Assembly: GCF_003544835.1 (NCBI RefSeq)
Contig: NZ_CP032099.1
Span: forward strand, 1,054,001-1,118,000
Length of the DNA: 64,000 nucleotides
Origin: Aliarcobacter skirrowii CCUG 10374
GTDB taxonomy: Bacteria; Campylobacterota; Campylobacteria; Campylobacterales; Arcobacteraceae
Reading direction: 5' to 3'
The notes beneath the pieces were generated by a model. That model did no database searches. It worked only from the letters and a program-made list of their open reading frames with translations, and had not been told where the DNA came from. The translations under genes and the position numbers were made by a program. Shown here in pieces: positions 18,114 to 25,883 of the stretch (positions are counted from its first letter, which is position 1; the number at the start of each line of letters is the position of its first letter).

Positions 18114-18264
18114 CGTTTTTTTCCTTATCTTGGTTTTTATTTTTCTCTATTTCTTCAAGTTTATCTGTATATTTTTTTATCTGTTGTCTGTTGAAATTTA
18201 TCACAAACATTGCAAGCATAAAAATAAAAAGAGTTAAAACTATAAAATCTAATATCTCTTTCAA
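18106..18264 (-). CDS. short single-pass membrane protein (52 aa) overlapping glyS
   Basis: An open frame of 53 codons starts at TTG (18262-18264) with AAGGA six bases upstream and ends inside the glyS start (8-base overlap). The product MKEILDFIVLTLFIFMLAMF has one membrane helix, followed by a charged, coiled-coil-like tail (QQIKKYTDKLEEIEKNKNQD). Its TTG overlaps the TGA of the preceding gene. The two overlaps, ribosome site and clear membrane pattern argue that it is translated. Function is unknown; it resembles many small FtsB/FtsL-like or YajC-like anchors only in layout. Confidence 0.62.
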   Translation of the reverse strand: MKEILDFIVLTLFIFMLAMFVINFNRQQIKKYTDKLEEIEKNKNQDKEKNDA

Positions 18265-18641
18265 TTTTTATCCTTCAAAACTTCACTATAAATAGCTCCA
18301 TCAATCTCTTCATTTGCAATATCTTCAAGCTCATCACTTGTATCAATCAAAGCTAGAATTTTTGTATCAAACATATAATTATCTGCTATTTTTTGCATCT
18401 TTTTTGCTAAATCTTGAGTACAAACAGCATATTTTGCATTAAAACTATTTGCATAAATCCCCTCTTTTATTGTTTTTATAGATACAAAAAAGTTCAAATT
18501 TTGCTTTTTGCAATATTTTAAAAGCTCTTCATCAAAATCAAAAAAAAGTAGTGAATTAGAAGCTGTATTTTTTATATCTTCAATAGAAGAGATTATAAAA
18601 AACTCTTCAAAAGGAACTAAACTATCACCAATTATCTTCAT
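18261..18641 (-). CDS. conserved-looking hypothetical protein (126 aa)
   Basis: Not recognised. A 126-residue soluble protein with alternating strands and helices (FFIISSIEDIK, SLLFFDFDEELLKYCK, NFFVSIKTIKEG, AKYAVCTQDLAKKMQK, TKILALIDTSDELEDIA). This reads like a small Rossmann-like or PIN/receiver-like alpha/beta fold without a catalytic motif. It starts two bases after the zinc-ribbon membrane gene and its stop overlaps the next TTG start, so it is embedded in the ribA-glyS gene string. Operon position suggests a housekeeping role but does not name one. Confidence 0.6.
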   Translation of the reverse strand: MKIIGDSLVPFEEFFIISSIEDIKNTASNSLLFFDFDEELLKYCKKQNLNFFVSIKTIKEGIYANSFNAKYAVCTQDLAKKMQKIADNYMFDTKILALIDTSDELEDIANEEIDGAIYSEVLKDKN

Positions 18642-18643
18642 AA

Positions 18644-18850
18644 TTAACCTCTTTTATTTAAACACTCTTTTGAGCAATAAAACTTTCCATTTGACAAAAT
18701 AGCCTCTTTTGAAGATACAAAAGTGCTACAAGTTGGGCATTCAACCATCTCATCGCTAATTAAGTTTTGATCTTTTTTTCTACTCTTTTTAAAAAATATT
18801 AAATATATTAAAAAAAGCACTAGTGCAACAAATATTATTTTATAAATCAT
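18644..18850 (-). CDS. PP0621-like membrane-anchored zinc-ribbon protein (68 aa)
   Basis: A 68-residue protein with one N-terminal membrane helix (IIFVALVLFLIYLIFF), a basic linker KKSRKKDQN and a C-terminal zinc-binding module with CPTCSTFVS and FYCSKEC. This TM plus CxxC...CxxxC arrangement is that of the short PP0621-type proteins often encoded next to housekeeping operons. The last Cys pair resembles TRASH or MYM-type metal sites. It starts three bases after rsmG. No molecular role is established that I can name. Confidence 0.68.
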   Translation of the reverse strand: MIYKIIFVALVLFLIYLIFFKKSRKKDQNLISDEMVECPTCSTFVSSKEAILSNGKFYCSKECLNKRG

Positions 18851-18853
18851 CTT

Positions 18854-19435
18854 TTATTCCTTTATGTACAAATAGTTTCTATCATCTTTGCAAACTACTT
18901 TATAGTTTTTTATTTTTGCCTCTTTTAGCTCATTTTCTAGCATACTACCTTTATAAAAAAGATATGAGCTAGACTCTTTTTTTATATTTTGTGTTAGATT
19001 TAAAAGTAAATTTGTATTTGTAACAGCTCTACTTGTTATTAAATCGACTTTTAAATCTTCAAGCTCTTCAACTCTTTTTTGTAAGATTGTCAAATTTTTT
19101 AGCCCTAAAGTAGCTTTTACAATATTTAAAAAAGCAACTCTTTTTGATCTTGGCTCAATCAAATATGCCTCTTTATCTTTTTTTGCAATTGCAATTATAA
19201 GACCTGGATATCCAGCTCCTGTTCCAATATCTGCAAAGCTTTTAAAATCTTCTATAAAACTCAAAGGGTATAAAGAGTCTAAGATATTTTCATAAATAGT
19301 TTGATCATCTAAATTTCCACTAAGATTATGAACCCTGCCCCACTTTTTTAAAAGCTGTACAAAAGTTTCGATATCTTTATAAAAGCTATCTTCATAGATT
19401 AGACTATTTTTTTCAAGTAAAGATTTTAAACTCAA
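18854..19435 (-). CDS. rsmG: 16S rRNA (guanine527-N7)-methyltransferase
   Basis: A 193-residue SAM-dependent methyltransferase with motif I in FADIGTGAGYPGLIIAIA and the family signatures HNLSGN near residue 38, EPRSKRVAFL and LITSRAV. RsmG methylates N7 of G527 in the 530 loop of 16S rRNA; loss gives low-level streptomycin resistance in other bacteria. Length is normal for Campylobacterota. Its ATG overlaps the ribA stop by four bases (ATGA), so the two are translationally coupled. Confidence 0.93.
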   Translation of the reverse strand: MSLKSLLEKNSLIYEDSFYKDIETFVQLLKKWGRVHNLSGNLDDQTIYENILDSLYPLSFIEDFKSFADIGTGAGYPGLIIAIAKKDKEAYLIEPRSKRVAFLNIVKATLGLKNLTILQKRVEELEDLKVDLITSRAVTNTNLLLNLTQNIKKESSSYLFYKGSMLENELKEAKIKNYKVVCKDDRNYLYIKE

Positions 19436-20007
19436 ATTAGATGTCCCATCTTCTCTTTTTTTGTAGATAAATATAGTTCGTTGTATTTATTTGATTTTAT
19501 AATTGCTGGAATTCTCTCAACAATCTCAACTCCCAAAGACTCAACATATTTTAGTTTTACTGGGTTGTTTGTGATTAGTTTTAGTTTTTTTATTCCTAAA
19601 TTTTCAAAAATATATCCAACAACTCTATAATCTCTCTCATCCTCTTTGAAGCCTAACTCAACATTTGCCTCAATTGTATTTCTTCCTTTGTCTTGCAGTG
19701 CATAAGCATTTACTTTATTTACAAGACCTATATTTCTGCCCTCTTGTCTGTGATAAATTACCAATCCACCATTTTTTGCAATAAATTTCAAAGATAGATC
19801 TAATTGGTTTTGGCAATCACACTTTAAACTTCCCAAAGTATCGCCCGTAAGGCACTCTGAGTGAATTCTTACAAATGGAGTTTCTAAAGTTTCAAAATCT
19901 AAACTCATTATTGCTAAATGCTCTTGATGTCCATCTTTGTATGCTTTTATTCTAAAATTTCCATATTTTGTAGGAAGGTTTGCTATATTTGATTCAATTA
20001 TATTCAT
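19432..20007 (-). CDS. ribA: GTP cyclohydrolase II
   Basis: A 191-residue enzyme that opens the ring of GTP in the first step of riboflavin synthesis. It shows the zinc site in [16 protein letters not shown], the catalytic [13 protein letters not shown] segment and the C-terminal [19 protein letters not shown] substrate-binding region. Length is that of stand-alone RibA, not of the RibBA fusion. The gene is divergent from hemB with 59 bases between starts, and it heads the minus-strand string ribA-rsmG-small genes-glyS. Confidence 0.94.
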   Translation of the reverse strand: MNIIESNIANLPTKYGNFRIKAYKDGHQEHLAIMSLDFETLETPFVRIHSECLTGDTLGSLKCDCQNQLDLSLKFIAKNGGLVIYHRQEGRNIGLVNKVNAYALQDKGRNTIEANVELGFKEDERDYRVVGYIFENLGIKKLKLITNNPVKLKYVESLGVEIVERIPAIIKSNKYNELYLSTKKEKMGHLI

Positions 20008-20022
20008 TTGTATTTAAACCTT

Positions 20023-20030
20023 TAACTGTT
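20023..20030 (+). promoter_or_regulatory. possible -10 region for hemB
   Basis: A TGTTAAAAT sequence about 40 bases before the hemB start lies in the short ribA/hemB divergent gap and matches the extended -10 style (TGnTAAAAT). This is weak evidence in such AT-rich DNA. Confidence 0.3.
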
Positions 20031-20066
20031 AAAATCGCAAGATTATATCCAAAAGAGGTAAATATT

Positions 20067-21041
20067 ATGTTTAAACGATTTAGAAGATTAAGATTAAATG
20101 AGACTTTAAGAAATTTAGTTCAAGAGACAACAATTTGTAAAGATGATTTTATATATCCACTGTTTGTAAGAGAAGGAAAAGGTATTAAAACTGAAGTTTC
20201 TTCAATGCCAGGTGTATTTCAAATGAGTATTGATGAGATTTTAAAAGAGTGTGAATATTTGCAAAAAATAGGTTTGAACTCTATTATTCTTTTTGCTATT
20301 CCAGATATTAAAGATTCAGTTGGAAGTGAGTGTTTATGTGATGAGAGTATAATTGCACGAACAATAAAAGCAATAAAAGAGAAATATCCAAATATGTTTG
20401 TAGTTACAGATTTATGTTTTTGTGAATATACAGATCATGGGCATTGTGGAATACTTGATCCCAAATCTCAAAGTGTTCACAATGATAAAACTCTTGAAAT
20501 ATCAGCCCTTCAAGCACTAGTTCATGCAAGAGCAGGAGCTGATATGATTGCACCATCTGGAATGATGGATGGAATTATTACAACACTTAGAAGTGCTTTA
20601 GATGAAAATGGTTTTAAAGATTTACCTATTATGGCTTATTCAACAAAATTTGCAAGTGGTTATTATGGACCATTTAGAGATGTAGCTGAATCAACTCCAA
20701 GCTTTGGTGATAGAAGAACATATCAAATGAATGTGGCAAATAGACTTGAAGCTATTAGTGAATCACTTGAAGATGAAAAAGAAGGTGCAGATATTTTAAT
20801 GGTAAAACCAGCTTTAGCATTTTTGGATATTGTAAGAGATATTAAAAATGAGACAAAACTTCCTTTATGTGTTTATAATGTAAGTGGTGAGTATGCTATG
20901 TTAAAACATGCAGGACTTGCTGGACTTATTGATTATGAAAGAGTTATGATGGAGACTATGATTGCATTTAAGCGAGCTGGAGCAAATATAATAATTTCAT
21001 ATCATGCAAAAGAGGTTTGTGAGATTTTAAATAGAAAGTAA
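20067..21041 (+). CDS. hemB: delta-aminolevulinic acid dehydratase (porphobilinogen synthase)
   Basis: A 324-residue enzyme that condenses two aminolevulinates to porphobilinogen in haem synthesis. Catalytic lysines lie in [12 protein letters not shown] and [13 protein letters not shown]. The metal-site segment [14 protein letters not shown] carries the three cysteines of the Zn-dependent class. An upstream in-frame ATG at 19980 would add 29 residues that read through the ribA start; I choose the ATG at 20067, preceded by AAGAGG and giving the usual [10 protein letters not shown]-terminus. The kinase gene follows by one base. Confidence 0.95.
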   Translation: MFKRFRRLRLNETLRNLVQETTICKDDFIYPLFVREGKGIKTEVSSMPGVFQMSIDEILKECEYLQKIGLNSIILFAIPDIKDSVGSECLCDESIIARTIKAIKEKYPNMFVVTDLCFCEYTDHGHCGILDPKSQSVHNDKTLEISALQALVHARAGADMIAPSGMMDGIITTLRSALDENGFKDLPIMAYSTKFASGYYGPFRDVAESTPSFGDRRTYQMNVANRLEAISESLEDEKEGADILMVKPALAFLDIVRDIKNETKLPLCVYNVSGEYAMLKHAGLAGLIDYERVMMETMIAFKRAGANIIISYHAKEVCEILNRK

Positions 21042-21042
21042 A

Positions 21043-22125
21043 ATGAACAACTACCAAAAAGCAATAGAAAACTCAAATATAGTATCAAAAACAGATCTAA
21101 ATGGAATCATAACTTTTGTAAATGATGAGTTTTGTAAACTTTTTGGTTTTAAAAAAGATGAGCTTATTGGTAAAAATCACAATATTGTAAGGCATCCAGA
21201 TACACCAAAAGAGAATTTTCAAGCTCTTTGGGAGACAATTTTAGATAAAAAAGTATATAAAGCTACCGTTAAAAATCTATCAAAAGATAAAAAAGATATA
21301 TATTTAAATACAACTATTGTTCCTATTTTAGATGAAAAAGAGGAAAATATTGTAGAGTTTGTAGCTATAAGATATGATATTACAAATGAAGTATTGCTTC
21401 AAAAAGAGCTTGAAGAGAGACAAAAAATTCTTTTTTTGCAATCAAGAATGGCAAGTTTAGGGCAAATGTTGGCAAATATTGCTCACCAATGGAGACAACC
21501 TTTAACTCAATTAAATCTAAGTTTATATAATCTAAAAAAATCTTTTGAAAAGCAAAACAAAAAAGAGTTTAAAGATTTTTATAGCAACTCAAAAAACCTA
21601 ATCTTGGGTATGTCAAATACTATTGAAGATTTTACAAACTTCTTTTCTCCACAAAAACAAAAAGAGATTTTTTTATTAAACATCTCTATAAATGAGGCTT
21701 TGAAGATTTTAAATGAAATTTTTAAAGATGAGAAAATAGATATCAAATTTGATATTACAAAAGATTTAGAGATTTTTGGAGTAAAAAATGAACTAACGCA
21801 AGTTTTACTAAATATACTTTCAAATGCCAAAGATGCTTTTGTACAAAATGGTATTAAAAATAGAGAATTGTGTATAAAAACATATAAAAAAGATGATTTT
21901 ATATATCTTGAAATAGTTGATAATGCTCTTGGAATAAATGATGAGATAAAAGATAAAATGTATGAGCCATATTTTACTACAAAACACCAAAGTAGCGGAA
22001 CTGGTCTTGGATTGTTTATATCTAAAATTATTATAGAAAATAGTTTTGAAGGTGAAATTTCTAACACAAATACCCAAAATGGTTCAAAATTTGAACTAAA
22101 ATTTCCAATAAAGTTTGAAGTATGA
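21043..22125 (+). CDS. cytoplasmic PAS-domain sensor histidine kinase
   Basis: A 360-residue kinase without membrane segments. Residues about 5-120 form a PAS domain (TFVNDEFCKLFGFKKDELIGKNHNI, RHPDTPKENFQALW). The HisKA region carries the phospho-acceptor in IAHQWRQPLTQ, and the ATPase domain has the N box around NAKDAF and a G box GTGLGLFISKIII. The RHPDTP PAS type is common in Aer-like and MCP-associated redox or energy sensors. The gene begins one base after hemB and overlaps the regulator by four bases, forming a two-component pair. The signal is not known. Confidence 0.87.
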   Translation: MNNYQKAIENSNIVSKTDLNGIITFVNDEFCKLFGFKKDELIGKNHNIVRHPDTPKENFQALWETILDKKVYKATVKNLSKDKKDIYLNTTIVPILDEKEENIVEFVAIRYDITNEVLLQKELEERQKILFLQSRMASLGQMLANIAHQWRQPLTQLNLSLYNLKKSFEKQNKKEFKDFYSNSKNLILGMSNTIEDFTNFFSPQKQKEIFLLNISINEALKILNEIFKDEKIDIKFDITKDLEIFGVKNELTQVLLNILSNAKDAFVQNGIKNRELCIKTYKKDDFIYLEIVDNALGINDEIKDKMYEPYFTTKHQSSGTGLGLFISKIIIENSFEGEISNTNTQNGSKFELKFPIKFEV

Positions 22126-22781
22126 AAAATCTAAAAGTTTTGATTGTGGAAGATGAGATAGATTTAGCAAATTTGATAAAATCTTCAATAAAAGAGCTAT
22201 TTTTTAAAGTTGTAATTGCAAAAGATGGCTTAGAGGCTATAAAAAAATTTGATAGCTTCAAACCTGATATTATAATAAGTGATATTATGATGCCAAATTT
22301 AAATGGCTTAGAGATGAGCAAAAAAATAAAAGAGAAATATAGTGAAACTCCTATTGTGATTTTAAGTGCTCATAGTCACAAAGAGATGCTTTTGGAAGCT
22401 ATTGATTTGGGAATTTCAAAATATTTTATAAAGCCTTTTGATATTGAAGAGTTTATTGAGTATTTAAAAGAGTTATCAAAAAAGATAAATAAAAACAAAT
22501 CTATAAAATTAAAAGATAATTTTATCTTTGATTTCAACAATTTATCTTTGTATCAAAATGATATTTTGGTAAATCTTACAAAAAGAGAGAGGCAGTTTTT
22601 AGCTCTTTTGATTGAAAATAAAAACTCATATGTAACTACTTTTGATATTAAAAAAACTCTTTGGGAAAATGAGATTGTAAGTGATGAGAGGCTTAGAACT
22701 TTTATTAAAAGATTAAGAGCCAAAACCTCAAAAGAGCTTATAGAAAATGTCTCTTCTTGTGGATATATGGTGTTATTTTAA
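22122..22781 (+). CDS. OmpR-family response regulator
   Basis: A 219-residue regulator with a canonical receiver: acidic pair in VLIVEDEIDLA, phospho-acceptor Asp in IIISDIMMPNLNG, Ser/Thr in IVILSAHS and Lys in YFIKPFD. The C-terminal winged helix has LTKRERQFLALLIEN and a shortened wing (NVSSCGYMVLF). It overlaps the PAS kinase gene by four bases (ATGA) and is its obvious partner. The hemB-kinase-regulator order suggests co-transcription from the hemB promoter, though internal promoters cannot be excluded. It converges on galE with 17 bases between stops. Confidence 0.9.
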   Translation: MKNLKVLIVEDEIDLANLIKSSIKELFFKVVIAKDGLEAIKKFDSFKPDIIISDIMMPNLNGLEMSKKIKEKYSETPIVILSAHSHKEMLLEAIDLGISKYFIKPFDIEEFIEYLKELSKKINKNKSIKLKDNFIFDFNNLSLYQNDILVNLTKRERQFLALLIENKNSYVTTFDIKKTLWENEIVSDERLRTFIKRLRAKTSKELIENVSSCGYMVLF

Positions 22782-22798
22782 TATTCATATATTCTTCA

Positions 22799-23854
22799 CT
22801 ATTTGCCATACCCTTTCGGATTTTTACTTTGCCAATTCCAGCTAGATTTACACATATCTTCTAAATTATGTTTTGCTTCCCATCCTAAAATCTCTTTTGC
22901 TTTTTGTGAGTTTGAGTAGCAAGTAGCAATATCCCCTGCTCTTCTAGGAACTAATTTATAAGGTATTTTTTGTCCACTTGCTTTTTCAAAAGCTTTTATC
23001 ATATCTAAAACACTATATCCAGTTCCTGTTCCAATATTTAAAATAAGTGGAAATGAGACCTTAGTCTCATCTTTTTTATTTACAGGGACTAAAGTCCCTG
23101 TTCCAAAAAGATATTCTATAGCTTTTACATGAGCATTTGCCAAATCAACTACATGGATATAATCTCTTACTCCCGTACCATCTTTTGTTTCATAATCACT
23201 TCCAAATACACTTAGCTCTTTTAATTTACCAACAGCAACTTGAGAGATATATGGCATAAGATTATTTGGTATTCCATTTGGATTTTCACCTATAAGTCCA
23301 CTTTCATGTGCACCAACTGGATTAAAATATCTTAAAATAGCAATTTTAAAGCTATTATCACTTATATATAAATCCTCTAATATTCTTTCAATCATATATT
23401 TACTAGTTCCATATGGATTTGTAGTAGCTCCAACATCAAAGCTCTCATCTATTGGACAGCTTTTTGGATTTCCATATACTGTTGCACTAGAAGAAAATAC
23501 TATCTTTTTACAATCAAACTCACGCATCACTTCAAGCAGTTTAATAGTTCCTACAACATTGTTATCATAATATTTTAGTGGTTTTGCAACACTCTCTCCT
23601 ACAGCTTTTAGTCCAGCAAAGTGAATAACAGAATCTATGCTATATGTTTTAAAAACTTTTCTCAAAGCTTTTTTATCTCGTATATCACCTTTTACAAATT
23701 TAACTTTTGCTCCTGTTATTTTTTTTACTCTTTTTAGAGCCTCTTTTGAAGAGTTTGACAAATTGTCATAAACTACAAAATCAAAGTTTGCTTTTTTTAG
23801 TTCTATTAAAGTGTGAGTTGCTATATAACCTGCTCCGCCTGTGATAAGTATCAT
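22799..23854 (-). CDS. galE: UDP-glucose 4-epimerase
   Basis: A 351-residue extended short-chain dehydrogenase/reductase with the NAD-binding [10 protein letters not shown] motif, the catalytic YGTSKYM (YxxxK) and the GalE-type segments [24 protein letters not shown] and [13 protein letters not shown]. It interconverts UDP-Glc/UDP-Gal and probably the N-acetylated forms, supplying precursors to the surface polysaccharide genes that extend upstream. It is the last gene of the minus-strand locus and starts only 29 bases after mazF, so it is probably transcribed with the genes above it. Confidence 0.94.
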   Translation of the reverse strand: MILITGGAGYIATHTLIELKKANFDFVVYDNLSNSSKEALKRVKKITGAKVKFVKGDIRDKKALRKVFKTYSIDSVIHFAGLKAVGESVAKPLKYYDNNVVGTIKLLEVMREFDCKKIVFSSSATVYGNPKSCPIDESFDVGATTNPYGTSKYMIERILEDLYISDNSFKIAILRYFNPVGAHESGLIGENPNGIPNNLMPYISQVAVGKLKELSVFGSDYETKDGTGVRDYIHVVDLANAHVKAIEYLFGTGTLVPVNKKDETKVSFPLILNIGTGTGYSVLDMIKAFEKASGQKIPYKLVPRRAGDIATCYSNSQKAKEILGWEAKHNLEDMCKSSWNWQSKNPKGYGK

Positions 23855-23883
23855 TTTGTTTCCTTTTTTGTAATCTCTTAATT

Positions 23884-24216
23884 TTATATTTTTTCAAATC
23901 TATTACAAAGTATTTGTAAAATTTTTTCTTGTGTTTTTAAACTAGAGATAGTTGTCAGTTTTTTTACCAATCTTTCTTTAGAAATAGTTCTTATTTGTTG
24001 GCATAAAAGAATTGATGGTTTTTCTAATTCATGTTCTAAAAAAAGTTCATTTGGATATACTTTTCTTCCATTTTTCAATGAAGTTATTGGAATAATAGTT
24101 AAAATATCTAAAATATTTTCATATTCATTTGATATTATTAAAACTGGTCTTGTACCTTTTTGCTCTTTTCCTAAAGTAGGATTTAAATCTGCTAGATAAA
24201 TATCATATTGTTGCAT
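23884..24216 (-). CDS. mazF: MazF/PemK-family toxin endoribonuclease
   Basis: A 110-residue protein of the PemK/MazF fold: [27 protein letters not shown] at the N-terminus carries the conserved G-x-EQ-x-G-x-RPV loop with the catalytic Arg. The downstream ILTIIPITS (Thr) and [14 protein letters not shown] segments complete the RNA-cleavage site. It should cut mRNA at short motifs when its antitoxin is degraded. The gene directly follows the antitoxin gene with no gap. The pair sits between the sugar transferase and galE, splitting the polysaccharide genes. Confidence 0.88.
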   Translation of the reverse strand: MQQYDIYLADLNPTLGKEQKGTRPVLIISNEYENILDILTIIPITSLKNGRKVYPNELFLEHELEKPSILLCQQIRTISKERLVKKLTTISSLKTQEKILQILCNRFEKI

Positions 24217-24459
24217 CTATTTTTCTTCAAAATCAACATATTTAAAATCATTTTCTATATCTTCCATATCTTTAAGATAAAGTTTATCTTTAGAGGCTTC
24301 TATCATAGCTTTTTTATACTGTTCTTTTTTGTTTTTTTCAATAAGAAGCTCCAATGAAGTAGAAACTAATTCAGAAAAAGAACTATATTTTTCTGTAATT
24401 TTAGAAGATATTAACATATTATATAAATTATCATTTATTGTTACTGTTTTTCTTAACAT
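24217..24459 (-). CDS. ribbon-helix-helix-type antitoxin of the MazF pair
   Basis: An 80-residue protein whose first 45 residues (MLRKTVTINDNLYNMLISSK, then SSFSELVSTSLELLIE) match a ribbon-helix-helix DNA-binding unit. An acidic, disordered-looking tail (KDMEDIENDFKYVDFEEK) follows, of the kind that wraps and blocks MazF. It lies immediately upstream of mazF on the same strand with an AGGAG site, the classic antitoxin-first order. An inverted repeat upstream is a likely self-operator. The family name (MazE-like, ParD-like) cannot be assigned with certainty. Confidence 0.78.
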   Translation of the reverse strand: MLRKTVTINDNLYNMLISSKITEKYSSFSELVSTSLELLIEKNKKEQYKKAMIEASKDKLYLKDMEDIENDFKYVDFEEK

Positions 24460-24471
24460 TTTAAACTCCTT

Positions 24472-24500
24472 TATGATTATAATTCATACATTTTATCATA
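24472..24500. promoter_or_regulatory. candidate operator of the mazEF-like pair
   Basis: TATGA-7-TCATA (24472-24488) lies just upstream of the antitoxin ribosome site, with a further TATCATA at 24494-24500. Repeated short arms near the start are typical of ribbon-helix-helix antitoxin operators. The match is short and AT-rich. Confidence 0.35.
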
Positions 24501-24524
24501 CTAAATTAAGAATAAAATTAAATT

Positions 24525-25451
24525 CTACAAACCTTTTTTACCTAAAACCACCAAAATAGTTTTGTAAATAATCTTTATATCCAACCAAATGCTGTAGTGT
24601 TTTATATAGTACAAATCATACATAAGCTTTTGTTTTGCATCTTCAACACCAGCTCCATATGGATACATAACCTGAGCCCAACCTGTAATTCCAGGTCGTA
24701 CAAGATGTCTTTCATTGTAGTATGGAATCTCTTTTTCAAACTGCTCTATCCAAAATTTTCTCTCAGGTCTTGGACCAATTAGATGCATATCTCCTTTTAG
24801 TACATTTAGCATTTGAGGAAGTTCATCTATTCTTGTTTTTCTCATAATCTCACCCCAAGGAAAAACCCTAGGGTCATTTTGACATGCAAATTGTGCACCA
24901 CAAACTTCTGCATCTAGTCTCATACTTCTATACTTGATACACTTAAACTCTTTATTGTTTATTCCAACTCTTTCTTGCTTGAACATACTAGTTCCTGGGG
25001 ATTCTTTTTTGATTCTTCTTCTTGAATATGCCATGATAGGAAAAGTAAAAGCATATAAACAAAAAATTCCTAAAAAATCCATAACTCTTTTCATAGAGTA
25101 TTCAAAAATATTAAAAGGCTTGATATTTTGAAGATAGTTTAAATCTGTGTGATCATCTGGAATATAGCATTTGTGTAGATACTCTTCCATAAACTGCTCT
25201 ATAGTGATGAGTTTGATATTTCTTTCAAATTGTAAGTTTGTAAGGTATTTTATAACTTCATTTGGTACAGTATATCTTGTATTTAGTACAATAATTTTAA
25301 CTTTTGTTTTATCTAGCAAACACTTAAGCTCTTCAAGCACTTCAAATGGGTCTCTCTGTGAGTATTTGATAATAAACTGGTTTTTAAACTTTTTATTTAA
25401 CCTTGATTTTTCAAACTCTGTGAACTTGTATTTTCTACCTAAAACTATCAT
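24525..25451 (-). CDS. polyprenyl-phosphate sugar-1-phosphate transferase (PF02397 type)
   Basis: A 308-residue protein. The first 110 residues form a Rossmann-like N-terminal part, then one hydrophobic helix (LGIFCLYAFTFPIMAYS) leads into the bacterial sugar transferase domain with KQERVGINNKEFKCIKYRSM, RKTRIDELPQMLNVLKGDM and GPRPERKFW, the catalytic signature. Such enzymes load the first sugar phosphate onto undecaprenyl phosphate and start assembly of O-antigen or capsule repeat units. The five-helix membrane part of WbaP-type enzymes is absent; the layout resembles short PglC/WcaJ-like forms. Its upstream region is duplicated at 27140-27185. Confidence 0.88.
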   Translation of the reverse strand: MIVLGRKYKFTEFEKSRLNKKFKNQFIIKYSQRDPFEVLEELKCLLDKTKVKIIVLNTRYTVPNEVIKYLTNLQFERNIKLITIEQFMEEYLHKCYIPDDHTDLNYLQNIKPFNIFEYSMKRVMDFLGIFCLYAFTFPIMAYSRRRIKKESPGTSMFKQERVGINNKEFKCIKYRSMRLDAEVCGAQFACQNDPRVFPWGEIMRKTRIDELPQMLNVLKGDMHLIGPRPERKFWIEQFEKEIPYYNERHLVRPGITGWAQVMYPYGAGVEDAKQKLMYDLYYIKHYSIWLDIKIIYKTILVVLGKKGL

Positions 25452-25491
25452 TTTCTCTTCCCCATAAAATAAAGCTTGATTTTAACTAAAA
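25446..25491. repeat. direct repeat copy flanking the hipAB module (downstream copy)
   Basis: This segment spans the start codon and ribosome-site region of the sugar transferase gene. It recurs ungapped at 27140-27185 with 40 of 46 bases identical; the core of 31 bases (25461-25491, beginning CCCATAAAATAAAGCTTGAT) differs at a single base. The two copies enclose hipA, hipB and a gene remnant. Confidence 0.85.
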
Positions 25492-25566
25492 CTATATAAA
25501 TATATATTTTAAATTTATAAAAATAATAATGATTTTAAAAAATTTCAACAATCTTTTGTAAGTCTC

Positions 25567-25653
25567 TTAGATATAAATTAGATTTTTTATCATATAGTTT
25601 TTTATAAAGTATGTTAATACAAAAGATAGTAAAAGTAAAATTATATATATCAT
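25567..25653 (-). pseudogene. N-terminal relic of a WbpL/MraY-type glycosyl-phosphate transferase
   Basis: A 28-codon frame starting 11 bases after the hipB stop, with AAGGA upstream of its ATG. It encodes MIYIILLLLSFVLTYFIKNY and a few more residues before a stop. This hydrophobic start closely resembles the first membrane helix of undecaprenyl-phosphate N-acetylhexosamine-1-phosphate transferases (WbpL/WecA/MraY family), which normally run to 300 or more residues. Just after it, in another frame, is a short open tail (NLYLRDLQKIVEIF then stop) that looks like the end of a different gene. I read this as a deletion scar; the family match rests on a short hydrophobic stretch. Confidence 0.5.
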
Positions 25654-25664
25654 CTATTTTTTCC

Positions 25665-25883
25665 TTATGTTCTAAATGGATTCGTTGGCTTAATATCTAT
25701 TTCATAGCCTAAAAGTGAAAGTATTTGATTGATTGTCACTATACTTATATTTGCTATATAGCCATTTTCTAGCTTTGATAAAGTCGCTCTTGAGATACCA
25801 GACTGCTCTGCCAATACTTCTTGAGATAATCCCTTTTGTTTTCGTAAATCTTTAATAGTTTTTCCAAGTTCTGATAATATCAT
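25665..25883 (-). CDS. hipB: HipB-like XRE-family DNA-binding antitoxin
   Basis: A 72-residue protein consisting of one helix-turn-helix: IKDLRKQKGLSQEVLAEQSG, then ISRATLSKLENG, a textbook Cro/C1-type pattern. The tail SLLGYEIDIKPTNPF is the strand that pairs HipB dimers. A TTG at 25889 is in frame, but the ATG at 25883 has AAGGAG seven bases upstream, so I use it. The gene overlaps the 3' end of hipA by 32 bases. The order is toxin first, antitoxin second, the reverse of E. coli hipBA. Confidence 0.85.
   Translation of the reverse strand: MILSELGKTIKDLRKQKGLSQEVLAEQSGISRATLSKLENGYIANISIVTINQILSLLGYEIDIKPTNPFRT

Noticed and set aside
21579-22067. 162-codon open frame antisense to the histidine kinase
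   Set aside because: No start signal or recognisable domain; the kinase motifs on the other strand are unambiguous.
22782-22798. Terminator between the response regulator and galE
   Set aside because: The 17-base convergent gap has no stem of more than a few A-T pairs.
23821-24530. Duplication of the galE start upstream of mazEF
   Set aside because: Only ATGATA is shared, which is too short in AT-rich DNA; the shared bases are better explained by the operator-like repeats.
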